64,000 bases of DNA. Origin: Chinchilla lanigera (Eukaryota; Chordata; Mammalia; Rodentia; Chinchillidae). The notes under the pieces were generated by a model, which saw nothing but the letters and a program-made list of their open reading frames with translations, did not search any database and had not been told where the DNA came from. Positions 22,441 to 32,600 of the stretch are shown in pieces. A program made the translations under genes and the position numbers. Positions within the stretch are counted from its first letter, which is position 1. Each line of letters starts with the position of its first letter. The stretch lies in the NCBI RefSeq assembly GCF_000276665.1, contig NW_004955465.1:5816981-5880980 (forward strand). The letters run 5' to 3'.

Positions 22441-22659
22441 TAGCATAATTCCAAAAGATCATTTTAACCAAAGTTGTATTTCTGGACTGATGTTCACGTT
22501 ATGTTGATAACCATTGCTTTCTTTTCTTTTTCTTGGCTTTTTTCTCACACACTTTCTCCTTTCATTTTTCCATTCTCATTTAGTCTATCTTACTGACTGG
22601 GAGGCCAATGCAAGGTTTTCCTTAAACGAAAGAGCATGTCAGAGAAGACAATAAAAGGG

Positions 22660-22800
22660 AATTGGTATTTACTGGGTGACTATTATAAGTTTGATACAGT
22701 GTTGATTTTTGTTCACACATTAGCTCATTTAAACCTCACAAAAGCACTGAGAGGCAGCTTGTGTTATCTCAGTTGAGGAACAGGGCCTCAAAAAAGTAGA
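22660..22800 (+). mobile_element. MIR SINE fragment
   Basis: 'ttagctcatttaaacctcac' with 'tatctcagttgaggaacagg' follows the core of MIR. Diverged. Confidence 0.55.
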
Positions 22801-23380
22801 GAATTTTCCCTTTGTCTACCCTAACACCAGTATAAGCTTTTCCCTGCAATTGAGCTGCAAGGGGAAAAAATAGGAAAGTTGCTAACAGAAGTGAGGGAGA
22901 ATGTGTCCCCCAAAAAGCTCAAAGTTTCCAAGGACCCCCTTTATTACTGAAGTAACAGAACCAGCCAGATTTTCTATACCTGTCTTCTAAAAAAAAAAAA
23001 AAAAAAAAACCACAAGGATTTTCACATCTTACTGACTGTTGAAAAAGTATGGAAGTTCACACACTGCTATGAAAAAAAGTGTTTTAAAAAACATTCACCT
23101 ACCCTAACAGAGGCGCTATTGCTTTTCTTCAGGAAACATGCACAGGTTCTATTTGCCTTTATGGAGTAAAGAGAGCCAGATGACAGAGGTTGGGATTCAG
23201 ATCTTTCTTCTAGCAAACCTATAAACTCCCGCAAAAGGCCCTCCGCTCCAGCCTCTTCTGTGCAGGCTGTTCCCACAAAGCAAGCCTCTGCTTCCAAACT
23301 CTCCGGGGCTTCCACGGTGGTCAGACTTGGTGCCCAGAGTGACTATTGAGAGACACCTAGAAAACTGACCAAGCACAGTT
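22801..23380. other. Intergenic sequence with a 20-base A run
   Basis: Poly-A at ~22990-23009 has no attached recognised element. Minus-strand ORFs at 23067-23421 are not recognised. Confidence 0.4.
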
Positions 23381-23384
23381 CCCG

Positions 23385-23800
23385 ATGTGTCTGTGCGAGT
23401 GTTTCCAGAGAAGACAGGCAAGTGGGTAGGAGAACTGAGCCAGGGAACTAACTGCCCTGAACGTGGGCAGCTCTGTCCACCGTGGGACCCGCAGAGAACA
23501 AAAAGCGAAAGGCGGAAGTTTGCAGGTGCGCATGCGCGACTCTTGCAAGCTGGTGTGTGTTTTTGCTGCTGTCGTTGCTCCTGGACGTCAGACTCCTTTA
23601 TTCTTTGAGTGTGGATTCATCATACCCGTGTCTCTCCGGGAGATGCCAGGCTTCAGCCTCAGACTGGTCTGTATGATTGGTCTCTTCTGTTCTGAGAGTT
23701 CCAGCTTCTCGGACGGAGCAGCTACTGGTTTCCCTGGTTCTCCAGTCTGCAGACAGCCATAGCGGGGCTATCCAGTCTCTGGTAGCATAATCCGACCTAA
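23385..23800 (+). mobile_element. CpG-richer LTR-like repeat with NRF1-type palindrome
   Basis: The order 'gtgtttccagagaagac', 'gaacgtgggcagctctgtcc', 'gaacaaaaag', 'gacgtcagactcct', 'ggtttccctggttctccagt' and 'ctgcagacagcc' matches the same mammalian repeat class as 16192-16675. It carries TGCGCATGCGC at 23527-23537, an exact NRF1-type palindrome. Seven overlapping short ORFs on both strands here reflect GC content, not genes. Confidence 0.55.
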
Positions 23801-24039
23801 ATCTCTTTTTACAATGACACTCTATTGGCACTGAGCCTCTACAGAAGAGTATCACACTCCCTGTTCTTTGCAGGGTTTGTCTGGGTGACTCTTGCTACTA
23901 CAGTTGCTGTAGCCTGTCTTGACTTGGTCCCCGGTTTCATTCTCCAGCCCCATATTTGGTGCTTCCAGCTGCACCTTACCAACCCCACCTTTCAGTTTCT
24001 CCACAAACCCCTGCCACTGCCTTTTCTTACATGCCATAC

Positions 24040-25120
24040 CACAGTCCCCACTTATCCAAGGTTTCATTCTGTGCTTTCGGTTATCCACAGTCAACGACTG
24101 CCTGAAGATATTACATGAAAAATCCAGAAATACACAATTCCTAAGGGCTGAATTGAACACCATGCTGAGCAGCATGATGAAATCTTGCCCTATTCTGCTC
24201 TGTGCTTCCCAGCACCTGACACATCCCTTTGTCTGGTGCATCCACCTTGCGTGAGCAACTCCCTCTTACTCACTTAGCAGCTATCTCTGTTATCAGAGAT
24301 GATTGCTGTGGACTTGCAGTGTTTGTGTTAAATAACCTTTCTTTACTTAATTAATAATGACCCCAAAACACAAGATGCCAACTGTTATGGTTTGTGTCTG
24401 CATGTCCCCGCAAAGCCTCATGCAGTTATGGGGCAGGCTTCTAGAGTTTATGAATGATTCATGGTTCAACGTTGGGATTATGGATGTAAGTGTTACACCC
24501 GCCCTGGCGTGGTAGTTTGCATACAGTGTAAGGGAGGGACAGAGGCTGGTTGCCTCCATTACTCCCTTTTTGCTCTTGTTGTTTCGCTGTTCCACTGCCA
24601 TGGACTCTTGCCCTCTGCCACGTGCCACTCCGCCTTGGAGCCAGCCAAGTATGCACTGGAACCTCCACAGACTGAGCTAAATAAACCTTTCCTTCCTTAA
24701 CTTTGGGCCTCGGGTATTTTGTCTCAGCAACAAGAGAAAAGTAACCAAGATACTAACAATTTACATACATCAAACAGAAGCCAAGAAGTGTTTTCTTTAA
24801 GTGAAAAGGTGGAAGTTCTTAATGAAGAAAGAAAAAATCATACGGTGAGGTTGCTGAGATATACAAGATAATAAGATAGTGTGAAAGAGAGACTGGGAGA
24901 GGTCACAGTCACATACACATAAATTTTATGCGATATTGTTATAACTGTTCCATGTTATTATTAGTTGTAAGTGTCAATCTCTTACAGTGCCTAATTTATA
25001 AGTTAAACTTTATCAGAAGTATGCACATATAATAAAACAGTATATACAGTGTTCAGTACTAGCTGTGGGGTAGGCACCCATGGGCCTCTTGGGACCTATC
25101 CTACGGAAGGGGGACCACTG
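24040..25120 (+). mobile_element. Tigger-type (TcMar) DNA transposon, internally deleted, split by an LTR
   Basis: The left end 'cagtccccacttatccaagg' and the right end (reverse complement of 'cctacggaagggggaccactg') form terminal inverted repeats. The left part holds 'gttatccacagtcaac', 'gaaatcttgccct' and 'ggttatcagag'-like Tigger motifs up to 'atgaccccaaaacacaagatgc', the start of the transposase region. After the LTR (24383-24752) it resumes through 'tattattagttgtaagtgtc' to the right end. Most of the transposase is missing, so it is a dead, non-autonomous copy. Confidence 0.75.
24383..24752 (+). mobile_element. MaLR-type solo LTR inserted in the Tigger element
   Basis: TGTTATGGTTTGTGTCTGCA start, 'gctaaataaacctttccttc' polyadenylation region, and end 'agaaaagtaaccaagata'. 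Same subfamily as 10574 and 57245 (-). Lies between two halves of the transposon, so it is younger than it. Confidence 0.87.
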
Positions 25121-26230
25121 CTTTCCCTACCTAGCACATCCATTCTTCCATCCATTCCCAGCTCTCAGGAAACTCATTGCCCCTGACCTGGAAAGCTGCT
25201 TCCAACACATCCTTCAGGTTGCAGTGTGAGAATCACTTCACGGGAAATCTTTCCAAGAGTCAGAGCCCGAGCTCAGCACCCCTGAGGTGCTTTATGCTTC
25301 AAAAGTGTCAGTTTTCACCCAGAGGTCACGTAGGTGCCAGCAACGGCAAATTAATTACTGCTTTTGGAGTTTCCATTTTCAAAGAAATGGCACTTCACAC
25401 GTGTGATCTCCTCAATCACAGCATTCCTTATGCCTCATGTTTACTGCCCGCTGAATTGTCTGGATCCTTCAAAAGAGTCTATTAAATAAACAAACTGAGT
25501 GAACCAATGATCAGAGGAGGTCTGGGACAGTTCAAAGAGACCTTAGAATTTCAGGTGATGAAATTCCCTAGCAGGCTCAAGCAGGATGTCCAGGGCCCAC
25601 CTAAGACCCCCCCCCCTAATTCAGCATTCCATGTGCAAGGTACAAAGTGACCAGGAAGCTAGAAGAGCTCAGCTCCCAAGGGATTCAGGGCTTCTATTTC
25701 CATCACTACTGGGAAAGGAAGAATAGGAGGAAGGATAGAGAACATGGAGGTTTTCTTTTTTAAAAAAAAATTCAGATTGAGGGGTTTCATTTTGAAAGAC
25801 TCATACATGCATGTAACAGATTTTGGTCATTTTCACACCTCCATCACCTCCTTGTCCTGCCCTCCCTAACAGTTTCACATTTCATGGCAAGATTTCAGTG
25901 TGTGTATTTTGCTCTGTTGCCCCAATTTATCCAAAAGAGGCTATAGCACCTTTAAATAAAAAGAGATCATTATCAGCAGTTGTCAAATTTAAACCTTTCT
26001 GAAATCAGTTAAAGTGTTAAGAATAGCAAGAATAATAGATGCTCAAATTTTTAAAAAGTGGGAAAGAAATCTTCAAATATTTTTTGCATGTCTACATCAC
26101 AATATATCAAATTTGAACCAGCTTTATCAATGGAGCAAACTCTCAACTGAATACTTCTGCCCAAATTATTATGGGTAAACATGATACATGTTTGAGGTTA
26201 ACTAAATAACACTTTGAAGAAATACGGAAC
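25121..26230. other. Intergenic sequence with one L1 3' UTR fragment
   Basis: Mostly unrecognised DNA. An antisense L1 3' UTR-like piece lies at ~25765-25925 ('catacatgcatgtaacagat' with a pyrimidine-rich follow-on). A run of nine C occurs at about 25607. The ORF at 25177-25485 has no known domain. Confidence 0.4.
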
Positions 26231-26231
26231 A

Positions 26232-26392
26232 GCCAGGAATGGTGGTGCACACCTGTAATCCCAGCACTTGGGAGGCTGAGACAGGAGAATCACTGTGAGT
26301 TTGAGGCCAGCCTGGGCTACAAAGTGAGCTCAAGGCCAGCCTGAACTGCACAGCAAGACCCTGACTCCAAAAAAAGACAATAAATAAATACT
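26232..26392 (+). mobile_element. B1 SINE with internal duplication
   Basis: 'gccaggaatggtggtgcaca' start, 'gggaggctgagacaggagaa', and two copies of the 'gaggccagcctgggctac… caaggccagcctgaactgc' segment, the internal duplication of rodent B1. A-rich tail. Confidence 0.92.
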
Positions 26393-26780
26393 TAACACCC
26401 TTAAGAAAAACTTCCTGCATTGCAATCAATTCATTTGATATATTTGTTTTTGTGCAAAGAATAATATTTAGGGAGTGTTTTCAATTTCTCAGCAGAAACA
26501 TTCTCATGTGAGGGAAAGAGAAGAACATTATACAAGGTCGCCTGTAGCAGTGGGTTTTAAGCCCAGTCATGCACAAGGACAAAACCTATGAGTGCTCCAC
26601 TTTTCCAAAAGCTTATAACAGAAGTTTCTGCCTTTAAGGCATGTTGTTTTAAAATTTTACAATACAAAGATTTCAAGTTCTATAAGTATGAAGGGTCATC
26701 TATACAAATAGGCACCATAGTTCCTTAAAAAAATAGGGTATGATTTTATGAATCAAACATTTAGTTTATCTTCTGATACC
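26393..26780. other. Intergenic sequence, nothing recognised
   Basis: AT-rich and without ORFs of note. Confidence 0.4.
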
Positions 26781-26782
26781 TG

Positions 26783-27172
26783 TGTTAGTCAGCTTTCTAT
26801 TGCTACAATGAAATACCTGAGATAAACTACTTAAAGAAGGGAGGAACAATGTCTTTGGCTCCTGGTTCCAGAGGTTTAAGTCCATGGTCACTTGACCCTC
26901 TTGCTTGTGGGCTGGGGGTGAGGCAGAATATCATAGTAGGAATGTGAGGCAAAGGAAACCCAATCCCCTCAGGGCACCTAAGAAGCAAAGAGAGAAAGAC
27001 AATGAGGTCTGGGAATTCCCTTCAAGGACATGGCCCCAGTGACCTCAGTTCCTTTCAGTAGGCTCCACCTCCTAAAGTTCTACCACCTCCCAATAGCACC
27101 ACCTTGGACATCAAGCCATTAACCTGTTGACTCTTGAGAACACGCCAGACACAAACTATAGCAATATATATG
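26783..27172 (-). mobile_element. MaLR-type LTR, antisense
   Basis: 'gtgttagtcagctttctatt' start, 'atacctgagataaactactt', 'tcctaaagttctaccacctc' and end 'agacacaaactatagca'. Diverged but complete in outline. Confidence 0.8.
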
Positions 27173-28625
27173 TGACCTTGAGCATGTGCATTAACCACTT
27201 GAACCCAGTGTTTCCTTGGTTGTAAAGTGAGAGGAATGATATCAACATCAAGTGCCTGAGGCTTAATAAACATAAAGTGAATCTGAAGTCCCTTCACCTT
27301 TGAATACCAATGGGATTCTAGAGAAAAAAGAAATCACTTTGAAGAAAATGCAGGTGGATTATTATCTGTGAATGCCAGGGCTTCTTCCATCAAGATTGCC
27401 TTGTATTGTTCAGGTTTTGGCAATGGTTGGTGTTTCCCTGGGAAGAACAGTGCCTGATCCACCACCACCACCACCACCATCGCTCTTCAGCTGCAAGATC
27501 AGCTTTCAGATGAAATGGATAATTTCTCTTCCCACAGCACCAGAGCAGAGCCTGGCTACGTGTCCCCAGGGTTAGAACTGATGATGAGGCCACTCTCCAT
27601 CATGCTGCTGAGCCTTCCGAGAGCAAGCACTGCTGTGCTCCACAGATTCCTGTTCCATAAGTCACAGGACGTAGGGCCAGAGAAAGAAGACAAACGCTTT
27701 GCAACGCAAGACAGTAGAACAAATTTAATGCTGGTGTTTCTATTGATTAAACTTCAGTTAACAGGAAAGCGATTTTATTTGGTCATGGCTCACTGCTGAG
27801 AACATTCTTTCCAAAAATTTCACATCAAATTAAGTTGATGATGATAAAAAAAAAAAAAGAACATGGTTGCACAGATGATATGAACCAAGCCTGGGCTATC
27901 ACAAATATCTGTCATTGCGCCTCAGGGTGGCAGGCACTGCCTGTTGTCTGGAATGCTGTCGGATGGTGTTAATAGCAAAAAGAGCAAGAGAAATTATTTT
28001 AAACTTCAAAAAAGTCACTCTGGTTGAATCAAGAATCACAATTTTTTTCTTTAAATGAAATGAAACATCAGGAGTAGATTTTTGTCATATATCACCCCTA
28101 TGTGTACATTTTTGTTTTTTTAAAAGTTTCTTCATCATATGTGCTTCTTAAAGACACACAGTAAATCAGCTAAGATATTCCTAAAACTTTTTCACAGAGT
28201 CCTCCATTTCTGAATCATTTCTTCTTGCTTCAAGCCATCTTATGCTTACATTTTGGTGCATAATGTCATTTTTGATCCTAGGGTCACGTGTCGCGCAGCA
28301 TTTGTAAAATAAATCTGTAGAAGACCACAATATCACCTCTGTGGCTCAGTGCAGACCTCCTGGACTCTAGCATTCAGAAGGATGCTACATCCCCTGCTTT
28401 GTCACCCCTGCCACTTGCCACCGTGCAACTATGTATTCATAGAGGTAAAAGCGTGCTTTCTATTGTCTCTGGAATTTTCTTTCAAGCTCTTGATGCCCAC
28501 CCTGAAGTTGTCTGGATCACATATTTTCATACAGTGATCCCTACAGACCAACAGTGACTGTAAGGTACGTTCAGAGATGTACATGCTTCTGGAATCAATG
28601 AAATGCAGTATATATTGCTTTGTAA
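27173..28625. other. Intergenic sequence, no gene recognised
   Basis: Contains a (CCA)n run at 27459-27479 (read as Pro or Trp repeats in the ORF frames there) and an A run at 27847-27858. No credible coding region. Confidence 0.45.
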
Positions 28626-28760
28626 CTGTCTGTCTCCCCACTAGAATATGAGTTCAGGGACTTTGTCTATTTTGTTTGCTGCTGTGTCTCAAGCTCCAGA
28701 ACAGTGCTGATGTGGTAGGCAGTCAGTCAATACTTATTGAATATATGATTGAGTTAATAC
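28626..28760 (+). mobile_element. L2 LINE 3' end
   Basis: 'ctccccactagaatatgagt', 'cagggactttgtctattttg' and 'caatacttattgaatatatg' in order: a standard L2 3' end. Confidence 0.72.
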
Positions 28761-28842
28761 ATGAATTCAATTACATTGCTAATTTGAGAGACTTTTTATT
28801 TTCAGGTAGAATTTTTTCTATTTGTTGAAAAGCAGTATTTAG

Positions 28843-28926
28843 AGGGTAGGGATGTAGCTCAGAGGTAGAGCATGTGCTTAGTATACCCAAGGCCTTGAGT
28901 TCAATCCCCAGCACCAAAAAAGAAAA
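28843..28926 (+). mobile_element. ID-like tRNA SINE, older copy
   Basis: 'gggtagggatgtagctcaga' (A box), 'gagttcaatccccagcacc' (B box) and short A tail. Sequence differs from the young copies, indicating an older subfamily. Confidence 0.88.
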
Positions 28927-29069
28927 GAATGAGTCGGGTAATATTTATAGTATGAGCTCTCTTTTAGGTAAAATGTGTTTCTATAGAGACAGAAATAAAG
29001 CAAATATAAATAACCCTATTTTAGGAGTTATACGTGACTGATTTTTTTTTCCCTTTTGTTCACCTTTAC

Positions 29070-29432
29070 TTTCTAAATTTTTTTTTTATGACTACATGTT
29101 TATAGCACCTACTGTTTACGGTCCTGCTGGGGAATTGGTACATGTACATAGGGCCTCTTAATTCCTGTGTTTGGCCCCTGTCCCTCCCTCCACTCTCCAT
29201 CCGTCTCTTGATCCCGTTGCGTTTTTCCTTTCTGATACATGTTTGCAGCTTACATTCCTTGTGTGGCGCTGACACAGGGATAAAACACATCTTAATTCCT
29301 TTTTCATCCTCTTTCCCGCTTCTCCCTCACCCCTCCCTCCATCTCTGGGTCCCCCTCCCCTCTGAGAAAGATCCATCACCCTACTTCCAATTATCCATCT
29401 TTTATTTTGCTTTTTATTTGTACTACTTTCTA
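29070..29432 (-). mobile_element. L1 3' UTR, antisense
   Basis: 'gctggggaattggtacatgt' followed by a long pyrimidine-rich tract (29160-29360), matching the L1 3' UTRs at 4383 and 11100 in reverse. ORFs on both strands follow from the biased composition. Confidence 0.6.
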
Positions 29433-29965
29433 AATTTTCTGGGAACATTATTACCTGTTAGTTTTTAAGATTGTACTACCTGCACATTTTAACATAAATT
29501 GCCTTATTTTTATGTAATAAAAAGTTAAAGCTCTCCATATTGCACTGCAAAAGCAAATTATCAATTCAATCATTTTTGCAATGACTCTTTTCAATAAATT
29601 AATTTTTGAGCATGTTGCTATAAGGGATTCTTTGAAATTCATATCTGAAGCATGAAAAGGTACCTCGGAATCCATCAAAAGCTCCTTTCAAATCCCTGGC
29701 CTGGCCCAGCTATGATACATTTAAGCAGATCCCTCTCTTCTCCCAGGTCCTGTGGTCTGCAGGTGTCCTCCATGGTCGTTAAGAAGAAATTGTCTCTGAC
29801 CTCATGGTTCTGGCGAGGGGGACTGCAGGCTGCTAGTGGCTCTGTCTATTGTATGCTACTCAAAACAGCATAGGCAAGCTAAGAAAATTGGAGAACATAT
29901 TTCCATTAGATAATCTGCATCTTAAACTGGCTCCTGTCAGTCTAGATCAGTCAGAGAGGTAAGAA
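29433..29965. other. Intergenic sequence, nothing recognised
   Basis: Apparently single-copy, AT-rich. Confidence 0.4.
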
Positions 29966-30140
29966 GTTATGGACAGAACTATGTTCCCTCCGATTCCTAT
30001 ATTAAAGTCCTAACATTTAGTACTTCAGAATATGACCATATTAGGGTGTTTAAAAAGGTAATTAATTTAAAATGAGGTCATGACAGTGGGTCCTACTCCA
30101 ATTTCACAGGTGTCCTTACAAAAGAAGTGATCAGAACTGG

Positions 30141-30250
30141 ACGTGGTGAATACACACCTGTAATCCCAGCACTCAAGAAGTTGAGGCAGGGGGATTGAGA
30201 GTTTGAAGCCAATCTAAGGGACTTAGCAAGACCCTGTCTCAGACAGAGAG
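30141..30250 (+). mobile_element. B1 SINE
   Basis: 'ggacgtggtgaatacacacc tgtaatcccagcac' to 'gcaagaccctgtctcagaca'. Its tail has turned into a GA/CA microsatellite. Confidence 0.85.
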
Positions 30251-30261
30251 AAAGAGATAGA

Positions 30262-30283
30262 TATGCATGCGCAAGCGCGCATG

Positions 30284-30335
<52 letters not shown>
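30262..30335. repeat. Alternating purine-pyrimidine tract with (CA)n
   Basis: About 30 bases of ATGCATGCGC-type alternation, largely CG/CA steps, run directly into about 20 CA units. Likely formed from the B1 tail. Confidence 0.9.
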
Positions 30336-30338
<3 letters not shown>

Positions 30339-30530
30339 GACCATCTGAGAACACAGGTAGAAGACAGCCATCTACAAGCCAAGGAGACAGGCCTCAGGAG
30401 AAATCAACTCTGCTGACATCTTGACCTTTGTCTTCAGCCTTCAGAATTGTGAGAAGATAAATATCTGCCGTTTAAGCCACCTAGTGTGGTACTATTTGTG
30501 GCAGCCCCAGCTGACTAACACACAATTAGT

Positions 30531-31520
30531 GACCCTGAATCAACAAGACTCTTCTTCTTTGAACAGAACTTGAAACTCAGAAATGTTCGTCTGATGCCCC
30601 GCAGCCTGTACACAACTGACATAATGACGGTGTCGAAACTTAATTCCCAAGCTCTCCTTTGATTCTTCTCTCAAACTGCTCCATACCAAACCTCCACGAT
30701 TGCTCAAACTTGTGCCCAGGACTGACTTGAAATCCCAAGTCCAGCTGGGACACTTTGGTCCCGGTAGATAAAGGGCAGACAGCAGAAAAAAAAAGATAAG
30801 AAGGCAGAAAAAGACACCACTTGGTTAATCATCCCTTTTATAGGTAGTTCTGAATTCCTTATACCTAACAAGATGGAAATGAAAGTTTATAGTGTAGAAA
30901 AAAGAAACTGACAGATTATTAGCCTGACACTCTCCGTTTGCTAAACGCAGATAATAGATTCATTACCTCAGTCCCCTCTCCTTAACAGTATGGGCTTGAT
31001 TGCCCTCTTGCCTACAGGTAATTCTCCATCAAAATTAAATCCGTCAGCTAGTTCTCAATTTTATAAACTACACAGGCAGGAGGAGAGACGAGGTCGGGCG
31101 GGCCGAAGCTGGCTCTGGGTGGGAGGGAGGTGATCTTTCCCAGGGCTACAACAGCAATCGAAAGTTCCTCAGAACCAAGGTCCCTGGATGTACCTGCATT
31201 CACGGTCCCATAGTGACCTCAGCTGGTCAGATCCCAAACAACAGTCTGGGCAGGAAGGAAACGGCCGCAGGCACCGCTGTGCTCAGAATGGTACACAAGC
31301 AGCCCTTGTTTGTGTCTGCTCTGGTTTATACTACATGACAGATAATGCGTAAATATGTCCATATGTTCACAATAAATACACAGTAATAAATATGATCCAT
31401 GTAATAAATATCTGAATGTGTGGCTTTTATAGGTTCCTCTTCTCTTCCTCAAAAATCAAAGACATTCTGATTTTTGGAGAAGAAATGTTGGTGCGTTACA
31501 CAGTTATGCCTGGCAGGCTG
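30531..31520. other. Intergenic sequence, no gene recognised
   Basis: A short CpG-containing patch occurs at 31085-31115. Otherwise no gene, RNA or repeat was recognised. Confidence 0.45.
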
Positions 31521-31522
31521 GT

Positions 31523-31868
31523 GTGTCTTGGTTACTTTCTCATGGCTGAGACACACACCTGACACCCACCGCCTAAAGGAGGGGAGGTTTATTCAGGCTC
31601 ACATTTTGTGGAGGTTTCAGTCCACAGCTGGCTGGCTCCAAGGCAGAGGAGAGACAGCTCACAGAGGAGAGACAGTTCATGGCACGGCAGCAGGAAGCAT
31701 CCCCCAGCCAGGGCTCACTTCCCGGCAACACAGTGAGCTATAAATTCATCAGCGGACCCACCTGCTGATGAGAATCACACCCCCACAATCTAATCACCTG
31801 CCCCCCAAAACACAACCTACAGGCACATGCAGCTTTAGGGGGACATTTAGATGTAAACCATAATGTCA
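31523..31868 (-). mobile_element. MaLR-type solo LTR, antisense
   Basis: 'gtcttggttactttctcatg', 'ggaggtttattcaggctcac' (inverted polyadenylation region) and 'gatgtaaaccataatgtca' mark a complete LTR. It lies head-to-head with the next LTR, only two bases apart. The ORF 31474-31743 runs through it. Confidence 0.85.
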
Positions 31869-31870
31869 GG

Positions 31871-32287
31871 TGTTATGATTTGGGTCTAAATGTGCCCGCA
31901 AAGCCTCATGCAGTCATAGGTGGGGCTTTTTCAGAGGTGGCTGGATCTAGAGGGTGTAACACTGGGATTGATTAAGGGTGCAATGCTAGGATCAAGGGCA
32001 CTAGGATTTAGGGTATGAGTGCTACCTGCCTCAAGTAATCTGGATAAGATACAAGGGGAAGAAAGATGCTATCAAGGTCCCTCGTTTCTTTGCTACATTT
32101 TGTCCACCAAGAACTGTTGTCCTCTGCCATGTGCCACCCTGCCTTGAAGCCAGCCAATTATAGACTGAAACCTCTACAACCTGTGGGCTAAATAATCCCT
32201 TCCTCCCTTAACTTGTGGGTATTGTTGGGTATTTTGTTGGGTATTGTTGGGTATTTTGTCCAACAACAAGAGAAAAATAACTAAGTC
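31871..32287 (+). mobile_element. MaLR-type solo LTR
   Basis: TGTTATGATTTGGGTCTAAA start, 'gctaaataatcccttcctcc', and end 'gagaaaaataactaagtca'. The 3' end has an expanded run of TATT(TT)GTTGGG units (about 32217-32262). Confidence 0.85.
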
Positions 32288-32463
32288 ATGGAGCGTGCCT
32301 GTAATCCCTGCACTCCAGGAGGCGGAGGCATGAGAATCACAAGTTCAAGCCTATGATGGGGAACTTAGTGACTTAGCAAGACCCAGTCTAAAAATAAGAA
32401 CTAAAATAGAGGGGGTGTATCTCAGTAAATAGGTCCTAGGTTTGATCCAGCACTATAAAAAAG
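32288..32463 (+). mobile_element. B1-ID composite SINE, diverged
   Basis: B1 part 'gagcgtgcctgtaatccctg' to 'agcaagacccagtcta' joined to a worn ID part 'ggggtgtatctcagtaaata' to 'gtttgatccagcactataa'. Confidence 0.8.
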
Positions 32464-32552
32464 TCAACTACCCTTTCTCTCCCTAACAAATGTACACCCA
32501 GCTCTAACAGATGAACTAAATTAGGGGAGATTTTTACAGTGTAGCAATATAG

Positions 32553-32600
32553 GGAAGAGAGAGACAGAGAGACAGAGAGACAGAGAGACAGAGACACAGT
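32553..32600. repeat. (GAGACA)n-type purine-rich microsatellite
   Basis: Repeats of GACAGAGA and GAGACA over about 48 bases. Confidence 0.92.

Larger units (their letters stand above)
29967..30530 (+). mobile_element. Old MLT1-like LTR split by a B1 and CA tract
   Basis: Left part 'ggacagaactatgttccctc' to 'agaagtgatcagaactgg'; right part from 'gaagaccatctgagaacaca' to 'ccccagctgactaacaca'. Together they form an MLT1-type LTR with the B1/CA block (30141-30336) inserted. Confidence 0.75.

Noticed and set aside
23385..23800. Possible CpG island promoter of another gene
   Set aside because: The order of motifs matches an interspersed LTR-like repeat. CpG density is far below the EEF1E1 island and no coding exon follows.
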